Positions 30,701 to 42,700 of a stretch of DNA of 64,000 nucleotides are shown here, piece by piece. This DNA comes from Yamagishiella unicocca (lineage: Eukaryota; Chlorophyta; Chlorophyceae; Chlamydomonadales; Volvocaceae). The position numbers and the translations under genes are program-made. Position 1 is the first letter of the stretch; each line of letters starts with the position of its first letter. Where the stretch lies: assembly GCA_003116995.1 (NCBI GenBank), contig BDSL01000186.1, forward strand, positions 26,793-90,792, read 5' to 3'. The notes under the pieces were generated by a model. The model did not search any database, was not told the DNA's origin, and saw only the letters and a list, made by a program, of their open reading frames with translations.

Positions 30701-33700
30701 ACGACACGTTCAACACAGCCAAGGAAGCCAGGGCAGACCACTCAACGGCCAAGAACCCGCTCAGGCGGTTGTACGACACATCCAGCAGCTGAAGTTTCGA
30801 AATGGCCGACCAAGAGGTGGGCAGTGTGCCCGTGAGGTTGTTCCGGGACACGTCCAGCTCGCTGAGCGCCGCCAAGCCGCTCCAGGATGGCGGCAGGCTG
30901 CCAGACAGCCCATCACCAGACACGTTCAGGAATGACATCGAGCTGAGACCCTCACCCCAACTGGCCGGCAACGCCCCGGCCAGACTGCTGTGCCCAGACA
31001 CGGAGAGCAGAGCGAGCGACGACAGTGATGACCACTCAGCGGGAAGGCCGCCAGTAAAGCCTTTGCCAGCCTGACCAGCAAATGCTGCTGGCGCCGTCAG
31101 GTCAAGCATTGTTATCCTAGTTAGCGCGCTGTATCTTCGGGGCAGCGAGCCACTCAACGACGCGCCATTCAGGTCGAGACTGGACAGCGCTGTCAGTGTC
31201 GACCATCCAGGCGGCAGCGTGCCGTTCAGCCCACTCTGGCCGGAGAAGCCCAGGTACTGCAGCGACGACAGGGCACTCCACTGTGGCGGGAGGGAGCCGG
31301 ATAGCGCGCCACGGCTGTCGCCCCCTGCGCTTGACGCCTCCAGACCCAGATGCGTCAGCTGCGACAGCGCTGACCATGAACCTGGTAGCGTGCCGTTCAG
31401 AGCGGTACCAGCGAGACCCAAGTGCTGCAGTCCCACCAATGCCGACCAGGTGCTCGGCAGCTGACCTCCCAGACCAGATGTGGAGCCGGGTATGCTGTTG
31501 CCAGATGCGTCCAGGTACGAAAGCGTGGAGAGAGCGCTCCATGTATCCGGAAGGGGTCCCGTCAGTCGATTGTACGAAACGTCGAGTAGGTTAAGAGCCC
31601 GCATGGCGCTGTACGCATCAGGCATTGGTCCGGTAAGGAGGTTGTACGATACGTTGAACACCTGCGTTCAGTTGTTGAGGTTGTTGAAGCGCGCATGGAT
31701 GGCAGGCAGGGTGCAGGGTTTCGGGCCCAACGGCCGAGGCGGCAGGTACACGCATTGCCTGAAGTATGAGGCCCCTACCTGCAGACCACTCGGTGCCGTG
31801 TAAACTCCCGGCAGGCCCCCGCCAAGGCTATTCGAGCCGAGCCGCATTGCTACCAGAGCGGACAAGGAGGTGTACGACAGCGGCAGGGCACCTGCACGTG
31901 CAATAAATAATCATCGACGCAAGGGTGTCAGGGGCATGCCTGCTTGTTAACAGCGAGCAAGTGAGTTAACGCTAGTCAGCACACGTTACCCCAGCCAGCC
32001 GCACTGTGCTTTATCGGCCCTATCTCCCGGCAGCACAGGAAGAACTCAGCGCTAGGAAGAACTCTACGGGGCACTGACAGTGCACGACCATGCCAGGCTT
32101 CCAACCTTCCGCCCACTACGTGGCAAAGCTTCATCGTATAGCGCGTTACATACTGTTGCAGCCAGCACGACCATATCGCCCTGGCCGCAGCCCCAATCCC
32201 ACCTGTCAGGTTGCATGCCTCCATATTGAGCTCCTGCAGGGCCTTGAGGGCGCTGTAGCTGGGGGGAAGCGAGCCACCCAGAGCCGCATTGTGGGATGTG
32301 TTGAATACAGCCAAAGAGGTCAGCGTAGACCACTCAACGGGCAGGAACCCGCCTAGACCGTTGTACGAGACATCGAACGATTGGAGCTTCGTTAGGGCAG
32401 ACCAAGACACGGGCAGCGCGCTCGTGAGGTTGTTCCGGGACACGTCCAGCTCGCTGAGCGCCGCCAAGCTGCTCCAGGATGGGGGCAGGCTGCCAGACAG
32501 CCCATCGCCAGAGAGGTTGAGGTTTGACATTGAGATGAGCCCCGCACCCCAGCTCGCAGGCAAAACACCTGCTAAACCGCTGTGCCCCGATACAGATAAT
32601 GCAGCCAGCGTCGATAGCGCCGACCATTCAGCAGGAAGACCGCCAATGAATCCCATTCCAGGCTGACCCGCATATGCTGCTGGCGCCGTCAGGTCCATCA
32701 ATATTATCTTTATTAGCGCACTGTAACCAGGGGGAAGGGATCCGCTCAACGACGCGCCATTCAGGTCGAGACTGGACAGCGCTGTCAGTGTCGACCATCC
32801 AGGCGGCAGCGTGCCATTCAGCCCGCTCTGGCCGGAGAAGCCCAGGTACTGCAGCGACGAGAGGGCACTCCACTGTGGCGGGAGGGAGCCGGATAGCGCG
32901 CCACGGCTGTCGCCCCCTGCGCTTGACGCCTCCAGACCCAGATGCGTCAGCTGCGACAGCACTGACCATGAACCTGGTAGCGTGCCGTTCAGAGCGGTAC
33001 CAGCGAGACCCAAGTGCTGCAGTCCCACCAATGCCGACCAGGCGTTTGGCAGCAGACCTCCCAGCCCAGATGTGGAGCCGGGTATGCTGTTGCCGGATGC
33101 ATCCAGGTACGAAAGCGCTACGAGGGACGCCCATGCACTGGGAAGGAGGCCCGTCAGGCGGTTATACGACATGTCGAGCTCCTGAAGCCTCGAGAAGGCC
33201 GACCAACTGGTGGGCAGCACACCCGTGAGGTTGTTCCGGGATACGTCCAGCTCGCTGAGCGTCGCCAAGCTGCTCCAGGATGGGGGCAGGCTGCCAGACA
33301 GCCCATCGCCAGAGAGGTTGAGGTTTGACATTGAGATGAGCCCCGCACCCCAGCTCGCAGGCAAAACACCTGCTAAACCGCTGTGCCCCGATACAGATAA
33401 TGCAGCCAGCATCGATAGCGCCGACCATTCAGCGGGGAGACCGCCGATGAATCCGCTGCCAGGCTGACCTGCATTTGCTGCTGGCGCTGTCAAGTCCAGA
33501 TTGATCAGGTTGCTCAGGGCACTGTATCCGCGGGGCAGCGAGCCACTCAACGACGCGCCATTCAGGTCGAGACTGGACAGCGCTGACAGTGTCGACCATC
33601 CAGGCGGCAGCGTGCCATTCAGCCCGCTCTGGCCGGAGAAGCCCAGGTACTGCAGCGACGACAGGGCACTCCACTGTGGCGGGAGGGAGCCGGATAGCGC

Positions 33701-36700
33701 GCCACGGCTGTCGCCCCCTGCGCTTGACGCCTCCAGACCCAGATGCGTCAGCTGTGACAGCACTGACCATGAACCTGGTAGCGTGCCGTTCAGAGCGGTA
33801 CCAGCGAGACCCAAGTGCTGCAGTCCCACCAATGCCGACCAGGTGCTCGGCAGCGGACCTCCCAGACCAGATGTGGAGCCGGGTATGCTGTTGCCAGATG
33901 CATCCAAGTATGAAAGCGTAGAGAGAGCAAACCATGTACCAGGAAGCGCGCCCGTCAGCCGATTGTACGACACGTCCAGGACATCAAGAGCACGCATGGC
34001 GCTATATACGTCGGGCATGGGGCCCGTAATACGATTGTACGACACGTTTAACCCGCGCAGCTTCTTAAATAGGGACCAACCGTTGGGCAGTGTGCCCGTG
34101 AGGTTGTTCCGGGACACGTCCAGCTCGCTGAGCGCCGCCAAGCTGCTCCAGGATGGGGGCAGGCTGCCAGACAGCCCGCAGCCGGACAGGTTGAGGGAGG
34201 ACATGGTCGGTAAGCCCGCAGCCCAGCTCGCCGGCAATACACCTGCTAAACCGCTGTGCCCGGACACCGACAATGCAACGAGTGACGACAGCGCCGACCA
34301 TTCCGTAGGCAGCCCGCCGATGAAGCCCCTGCCAGGCTGACCCGCATATGCTGCTGGCGCTGTCAGGTCCATCAATCTTATCTTTACTAACGCACTGTAA
34401 CCAGGGGGAAGGGATCCGCTCAGCGAAGCGCCATTCAGGTCGAGACTGGACAGCGCTGTCAGTGTCGACCATCCAGGCGGCAGCGTGCCATTCAGCCCGC
34501 TCTGGCCGGAGAAGCCCAGGTACTGCAGCGACGACAGGGCACTCCACTGTGGCGGGAGGGAGCCGGATAGCGCGCCACGGCTGTCGCCCCCTGCGCTTGA
34601 CGCCTCCAGACCCAGATGCGTCAGCTGCGACAGCACTGACCATGAACCTGGTAGCGTGCCGTTTAGAGCGGTACCAGCGAGACCCAAGTGCTGCAGTCCC
34701 ACCAATGCCGACCAGGCGTTTGGCAGCAGACCTCCCAGACCAGATGCGGAGCCGGGTATGCTGTTGCCAGATGCGTCGAGGTAGGATATTGCGGAGAGAG
34801 CGCTCCATGTATCCGGCAGCACGCCCGTCAGCTGGTTGTACGACACGTCCAGTGACCCTAGGGCCCGCATGGCGCTGTATGATCCGGGCATGGGACCCGT
34901 AAGGCGGTTGTACGACACGTTGCACACCTGCGCTCAGTTGGTGAGTTTGTTGGTGCGTGAGTCACACACAGGATATGAGCGGGCGTAAGCACGCGATCCG
35001 CCCCATCTGTTTGGTGGGGTGGCATGGTGCCCGAGGCAGCGAGTACAATCTTGCGTAAGGGCCCTACCTGCAGACCACTCAGTGCCGCGTACACTGCGGG
35101 CAGGACCCCGCTGAGGCTGTTGGAGCCGAGCCGCATCGCCACCAGGGAGGAGAGGGAGCTGTACGACAACGGTAGGACACCTGCACGTGCGGTTGAGGGC
35201 GCGGAGCAACAAACAATTTGATAAGTACACAACACCAATCGCCTCTCCCTAGAAGAGTCAGCTGCCTGCCGACAAGACGGACACGCCACATCAACCAATG
35301 TCCCTCCCAGGACAGGGCCGGATGGGTAGACACGAAGGGAACCCCCTTGGGTCGTGGGAGGCCGTGTGTGCCACCCGTCTCCCACCTGTCAGGTTGCATG
35401 CCTCCATATTGAGCTCCTGCAGGGCCGTGAGGGCGCTGTAGCTGGGGGGAAGCGAGCCACCTAGAGCCGCATTGTGGGATGTGTTGAGCGCAGCCAAAGA
35501 GGTCAGCGCAGACCACTCAACGGGCAGGAACCCGCCTAGACCGTTGTACGAGACATCGAACGATTGGAGCTTCGTTAGGGCAGACCAAGACACGGGCAGC
35601 GCGCTCGTGAGGTTGTTCCGGGACACGTCCAGCTCGCTGAGCGCCGCCAAGCTGCTCCAGGATGGGGGCAGGTTACCTGACAGCCCGTCGGCGGAGAGGT
35701 TGAGGTTTGACATTGAGATGAGCCCCGCACCCCAGCTCGCAGGCAAAACACCTGCTAAACCGCTGTGCCCCGATACAGATAATGCAGCCAGCGTCGATAG
35801 CGCCGACCATTCAGCGGGAAGACCGCCAATGAATCCCATTCCAGGCTGACCCGCATATGCTGCTGGCGCCGTCAGGTCCAGATTGATCAGGTTGCTCAGG
35901 GCACTATATCCGCGGGGCAGCGAGCCGCGCAGTGCGGCACCGTTCAGGTCGAGACTGGACAGCGCTGTCAGTGTCGACCATCCAGGCGGCAGCGTGCCAT
36001 TCAGCCCGCTCTGGCCGGAGAAGCCCAGGTACTGCAGCGACGAGAGGGCACTCCACTGTGGCGGGAGGGAGCCGGATAGCGCGCCACGGCTGTCGCCCCC
36101 TGCGCTTGACGCCTCCAGACCCAGATGCGTCAGCTGCGACAGCACTGACCATGAACCTGGTAGCGTGCCGTTCAGACCGGTACCAGCGAGACCCAAGTGC
36201 TGCAGTCCCACCAATGCCGACCAGGTGCTCGGCAGCTGACCTCCCAGACCAGATGCGGAGCCGGGTATGCTGTTGCCGGATGCATCCAGGTAGGATATTG
36301 AGGAGAGAGCGCTCCATGTATCCGGCAGCACGCCTGTCAGCTGGTTGTACGACACGTCCAGTAACCCAAGGGCCCGCATGGCGCTGTATGATCCGGGCAT
36401 GGGTCCCGTAAGGTGGTTGTACGACGTGTCGAGGAGGCCGAGAGACGCTAGGGCGCTCCACGTCAGGGGCATGGGGCCCGTGAGGTTGTTTTGCGACACG
36501 TTCAGCACCTGTGCGAGCGGGGCCGAAGCGCAGGTCGGCGAAGGGCAGGCATCAGATGCGGGAGTGCTGTATGCAACGTCATGTGCGCCTCGTTTGGCAA
36601 GTTGACGGACATGTTAGCACCGTGAGGCGATTGATGCGCGCGTCAAAAGGAAGTCCGCGCAGTCCTGCCTTCCCGCCGCAGGTGCACGTCGTTTAGGCCT

Positions 36701-39700
36701 GGCCGCCCTCCCTAAATTGCGCGCCACGCTTACTGGCCGTCGTAACCAAACAACCAAACCATCTCATTTTCGCAATCACCTGCATCTGTCTCAGCACCGA
36801 GTACGCGGCTGGCAGCGTGCCGATCAAGTCGTTGGAGCCGAGCCGCAGCGCTTCCAGCAACGCAAGGTTGCTGTACGACGGTGGCAGGATGCCTGCAAAC
36901 AGGAGAAACACGTACAAGAGTGTATCTTATCAGCAAAATTGTTCGAACCAGTAGAAATAATTGCCTGACCAGGTCATCCTCTATGGTGATGCGTTAACAG
37001 TTTGCCGTGTTATACTGCATTCCGCATTCAACCTTGGGTCCCTGCGTTTCTGTTGACAGGGCACGCGGTGTCTGTTCCTCCGTCGAGACTGTCGCATGCT
37101 CAAGAACACCACGGATCAGCTCGGGTGCAGGCTCCGACACCCATACAGACTTGCTGCCCCGCCTGCTGCAACCCGCGCCTCAGGCACAACTGGTTCCGAG
37201 TGTGCCGCAGTGGCGATGAGACCGCAGTGGGGGCCTTCATCGCGACGCAGCAGGCGCTGGTTGGCACTATTAAGGCCCCCTCCCGCCAGGACCCGGACAA
37301 GCCCCATTAGGATCGCTCCTGCTCCGGTTCCGGCCCCAACACAGGAAGCCATATCCGTCTCCTTTCGAGCCAGCTGCGGTACACCTTCCCGGCGTCAGCT
37401 ATGTTCCCGTATGCAACACTCCCCGGCCGCAGCCTCACTCCCACCTGTCAGGTTGCATGCCTCCATATTGAGCTCCTGCAGGGCCTTGAGGGCGCTGTAG
37501 CTGGGGGGAAGCGAGCCACCCAGAGCCGCATTGTGGGATGCGTTGAGCGCAGCCAAAGACGCCAGCGCAGACCACTGTATGGGCAGGACGCCGCGCAGGC
37601 CATTGTACGCCGTATCGAGCGCTTGGAGCTTCGATAGGGCAGACCAAGACGTGGGCAGCGCGCCCGTGAGGTTGTTCCGGGACACGTCCAGCTCGCTGAG
37701 CGCCGCCAAGCCGCTCCAGGATGGGGGCAGGTTACCTGACAGCCCGCTGCCGGACAGGCTTAGGAAGGACAGGGAGGGAAGGCCCGCACCCCAGCTCGCC
37801 GGCAACGGGCCCCCAAGACCACTCTGCCCTGACAAAGATAGTATTTCGAGCGCCGACAGCGCCGACCACTCAGCGGGGAGACCGCCGATGAATCCGCTGC
37901 CAGGCTGACCTGCATTTGCTGCTGGCGCTGTCAAGTCCAGATTGATCAGGTTGCTCAGGGCACTGTATCCGCGGGGCAGCGAGCCGCGCAGTGCGGCACC
38001 GTTCAGGTCGAGACTGGACAGCGCTGTCAGTGTCGACCATCCAGGCGGCAGCGTGCCGTTCAGCCCACTCTGGCCGGAGAAGCCCAGGTACTGCAGCGAC
38101 GACAGGGCACTCCACTGTTGGGGGAGGGAGCCGGATAGCGCGCCACGGCTGTCGGCCCCTGCGCTTGACGCCTCCAGACCCAGATGCGTCAGCTGCGACA
38201 GCACTGACCATGAACCTGGTAGCGTGCCGTTCAGAGCGGTACCAGCGAGACCCAAGTGCTGCAGTCCCACCAATGCCGACCAGGTGCTCGGCAGCGGACC
38301 TCCCAGACCAGATGTGGAGCCGGGTATGCTGTTGCCAGATGCGTCCATGTACGAAAGCGTGGAGAGAGCACTCCAAACGCCCGGAAGTCCGCCCGTCAGC
38401 CGATTGTACGACACATCGAGTTGGTTAAGAGCCCGCATGGCGCTGTACACATCAGGCAATGGTCCGGTAAGGCGGTTGTACGACGTGTCAAGAAGGCCGA
38501 GAGACGCCAGGGCGCTCCACGTCAGGGGCATGGGGCCCGTGAGGTTGTTTTGCGACACGTTCAGCACCTGTGGGAGAGGGGCCGAAGCGCAGGTCGGCGA
38601 AGGGCAGGCATCAGATGCGGGAGTGCTGTATGCAACGCGATGTTCGGCAAGACGACGGACTGGAAGTGGAGCAGGAGTATTAGGTCAAGTGAGCCCAGGC
38701 CTCACTCCTCCGCCAAGCACCCCTCCGCCTCCCAGTGCCCGATCGTACTGCTTTGGCTTGCTTTCGCGGCTTAGCTGCAAGTAACGCGCATGAGCTCGTT
38801 CTCCCCCACGACACACGGGTCGGTTACAACGCCCACCCTCGCCCCTTACCTGTAGTTGCCTTAGCGCCGACCACCCCTGCGGCAGGATCCCCTGGAGCAC
38901 ATTCCCTCCCAGCTCGACTGCCTTGAGGGACGTCAGCGCTGAGTACGCGGCCGGCAGCGCACCGCTGAGCATGTTTTCGCCCAGCCGCAATACTGCCAGC
39001 GACGCAAAGCTGCTGTACGAAAGCGGCAGTGAGCCTGTGATAAGTGTGAAACGGGATGCGACAGCTGGCGCGGTCAGCGAGCCTGGCGGCGGTGTGGCTG
39101 CTTCTCCCTGTTGCACCCTGGTGCTCAGCTAGCCAGCTAACCAGCCCGATGTGCGATGTCAGGACGGATTGCAATTATGCCGGCACCAGGTGTAGGGTTT
39201 TAGGGTTTAGGGGACCACGGACGCCCGTCTCCTGTCGATCCAAGAGAGCTGAGCGCCGCCGAGAACACGCGGTCTCTCGCCAACCACGCTCTCTCACCTG
39301 TCAGGTTGCAGCCCCCCATGTTCAGCTCCCGAAGGCCTCTGAACGTGCTGTATTGGTCTGGCAACGAACCGCCCAGAGCCGCATTGTTGGACGCGTTGAG
39401 CGCAACCAGCGAGCGCAGCGCAGACCACTCGGCGGACAAGACGCCGTTCAGCTTGTTAGATGATAAGTCCAGCGCCTGCAGCTTCGTGAGGGCCGACCAA
39501 CTGGTGGGCAGCGCGCCCGTGAGGTTGTTCCGGGACACGTCCAGCTCGCTGAGCGCCGCCAAGCCGCTCCAGGATGGGGGCAGGCTGCCAGACAGCCCGC
39601 TGCCGGACAGGCTAAGGGCGGTCATGGAGGTAAGACCTACGCCCCAGCTCGCCGGCAGCGAGCCCGCCAGGCTGCTGTGCCCCGCCACGGACAGCTCTTC

Positions 39701-42700
39701 CAGGAGCGGCAGCAGCGACCACTCCGCGGGCAGGCCGCCCACAAGGCCACCGGTTGGCGGCGGCAGGTCGGCCCCCGATGCGTCCACCGTCTGCGCCGTC
39801 AGGTCCAGCAGCTCCAGGCCCCGCAGCACGCCGTACCCCCCGGGCAGGGTGCCCCGCAGCGCCGCGCCGCTGAGGTCCAGAGCCGACAGCTGCGTCAGCG
39901 TGGACCAGGCAGCAGGCAACGTGCCGTACATGCCGCCGGCTGCCAGCTTGCCCGAGGCTTCGGCCACGGTCCGGCGATCGTAGCCGATGTCCAGGTCGCG
40001 CAGTGCGGTCAGGCGCGCCAGCACGCCGGGCAGCGGTCCCGTGACGCCCGTGTCCGTGAGCAGCAGCGTCTCAAGGCCCGCCAGCTGCAGCAGGTCGCTG
40101 GTGGGGAAATCCATACCGCCCACCGTGGTATCGTTGCCGAGGCCCCAGCAGGACGTTAGGTTCAGCTGGCTAATCACATAGCCGTCGGCACCGTCGCTGG
40201 CAGCCTGGCAGGCCACCCGCGGCCAGTCGCAGGGGCTGGACTCACCGGTCCAGGAGGACAGGTCGCACTGGGACCCGGGGCCCGAGTCGAACTCGGAGGC
40301 GATGCGCAGCAGCGCTGCTAACTGCGCGTGGGGTAACGAACACGTTGCTTACGGCGTACGGAGATAGGGAATGAGGAAAGGCGAGGAGGAGTGTCGCAGT
40401 ACGCGGCCCAAGCGCCCTGGGGTGGCGCGGTAGATATCGTCATCCGACTATAGGTTGAAGGGACTCTAGGCCCAACCGCGACTCGGCCGGATACTCGCCC
40501 CTCGTTCCTCCCTTCCCATTCGCACCTGCGGGTCGGGCCCCTCGCTATCGGGGGGTGGAAAAAAGAACACGTCCGGCGGCGACAGGTCAGAGGGCGGCGG
40601 GGGTCGTGGCGGCCGGGGAGGCCGGGGAGGCTTAGGCGGCGCCGACATTCCCGGCTGCAAGGGCGGCGGCGGCAGCTGCTGCCCAATGGGATGTGGCGGG
40701 CTTGCCGGAGGGGTGGGCGGTGCCATAGGGGCCATCACCACTTCTGCGGGGCCACCATCACGGAGTGCGGCGCGTCAGCGAACAACACGGCGGCAGGGTC
40801 AAGAGGGGACAACTGGGAGTAGGTCGCAGCGGCAGGGGCAGTGAGAGGCAGGCAGGTAGCTGTTCGTCCAACAACCGCATATACCCTAGCACCCAGTGCC
40901 CTTCCTGCCGGTCACCGTCACAACTGCGCCCTCTCACCTCGCACGCACACAAAGGGCCTGTCTTCGTCGCAGAGGGCCTGCCCCACCCCAATCACCGGCC
41001 CTCCGTCGGCGCCGAGCGCCAGGGTCGCCAGGCTGCAGTTGACGCCCGTGTTGAGCGCCCACACCTCCGCGGGCGAGCCCAGCGGCCAGGTCGCCGCCGC
41101 ATCCGAGCCCCACACGCCCACGTCGTCCGGCAGCTGAAGCAGGCGACCGCCTTGTACGGCGCACTTCCTCACTGAGGTCCAGAACGGAACGGCTGCGGTG
41201 TACAGCAGCAGCTGCAGCTGCCCGCCACCCTCTGCGGCGGTGGCTGTGGCGGCGGCCACCGGCACGCGGCACGCGAAGCTGCGCTGCAGCGACCAGGTGT
41301 TGTCGCACGGGGTGTAGAGCGGCACGCCGCCGGTGGCGTTGGTGTCCGATAGGAAGACAGGAGCGACGGTCCGCAGGACGGGGCAGCTGGTGCCTGCGCT
41401 GGCGTCGCTGCAGCAGGGGTCGCTGGAGGTGAGCAGCCAGAAGAAGAAGGACTTGTGGTTGAGCGGCTGCGAGAGAGCCTGCACAGGCGGGCAGGCGAGA
41501 GGGGCATGGCGCCAAGGGCATCGGACACCGGCGCCGGGGGGGCCGGGACTGGTATGCCTTCAGATGCCTGGTGGCCCCCGTGTACTCCAACGCCCTCTAA
41601 CCAAGTGCCCGGCCCAAGGGGCCGGGCGAGCTGTGCTGTGCTCTAGGGTGCGGGTGCGTTGTGCGGACCTGCGGCTTGGGAGGTCCGAAGAAGGTGGTGT
41701 TTGACAACACAGGCGCGATGACGGCGTTTGGCAGCATCAGCGCCTGGACGGCCCTGCGGGTGTTGGGTGAGGCGGGCGAGGGGTCCAAGCACATACCGTG
41801 TTAGTCATTGGTGGGAGGGTGGGGTGCGGGGCAAGTGGGCTAGGTGGGGCGCAGCACCACGAGCCTGGGAAGCGCCCAACTACACCAACGAGGGCCCAAC
41901 TTACGACGCACAGCACGGAACTGGGTCGGCCCAGATCCCTCCACCGCCTCGCCCACCATTCCGCCACATGGCCGCTGCACCTCAAGCTCACATGCCTCCC
42001 CTTCCTCCCTGCGCCCAAGCCCAGTGGCTCCGCGCCAACCCCGGTCGCGCCGACGAAAGTACGTAACACTGCCTCGCAACAGAGCAGGCTCCGGCCATAA
42101 TCGGTTAAAGGGGCCCGGCCCTAGACCGCCGACCAGTATGCTTGCAGTGCGTTTCTCCAGCGCCCCTGAAACCGTGGTACCGTCCAGCCGCGTCCCTTGA
42201 CAGGCGCATCCCGATCCTGGCCCCATCGTCAAGCCGCCGCATGCAGCTATCATCCGCACGTGCAGCCAGCCGTGCGACCTGCGCTCACAGCCCTACTGAC
42301 AGCCCTCAAACCCTACATAACGCTTCCCTTCGCGAAACCCCTCCCCGCCCTGCCACCACCATCCCCTTCGCCGTCGCCCCCGCCCTTCTCCCACACCCCG
42401 CCCATACTCACGACTCGTCCGCCAGCGCGCCGCCGTGGACCACGTGGCAGTAAACCATACCGCCCCATGACGTGGCAAGATCCCGTACATACAGGGACTG
42501 GAACTCGCCGCCGGCCAGCAGCACCTCCGCCGTCGGGGGTGCGCCGTCTGTCGCAGCGTGGGAGCGGAATTCCGCAGTTGCACGGCACCGCTGACGGAAC
42601 AGGGACCCGATTCCGTCGCTGAGGATGAGCAGGAACGTGTCGCGCGCGTTGGCGATGGGCGCCATGATGGCCGCGTAGCCGAGCGGCAGGGTGTACCAGA

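Larger units (their letters stand above)
28563..39298 (-). repeat. Intragenic tandem duplication of LRR modules (short exon + long exon cassettes)
   Basis: Six cassettes of a short exon (113 or 185 nt, phase 1 to 0) and a long exon (1,051, 1,123, 2,725 or, last, 1,581 nt) follow one another. Near-identical cores lie at about 29549-29815, 31150-31415, 32755-33003, 33550-33803, 34436-34683, 35940-36185 and 37998-38246, with a diverged relative near 39840. The 2,725-nt exon 12 is three modules fused without introns. The 1,123-nt exons differ from the 1,051-nt ones by 72 nt, exactly three LRR-length thirds (one 24-residue repeat). Introns are copied too: 29893-30300 matches 34755-35200, and 36440-36600 matches 38480-38640. 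Confidence 0.9.

Noticed and set aside
29504..36461. Many 100-280-codon frames on both strands across the LRR region
   Set aside because: They are antisense or shifted shadows of the LRR exons and recur with every duplicated module.
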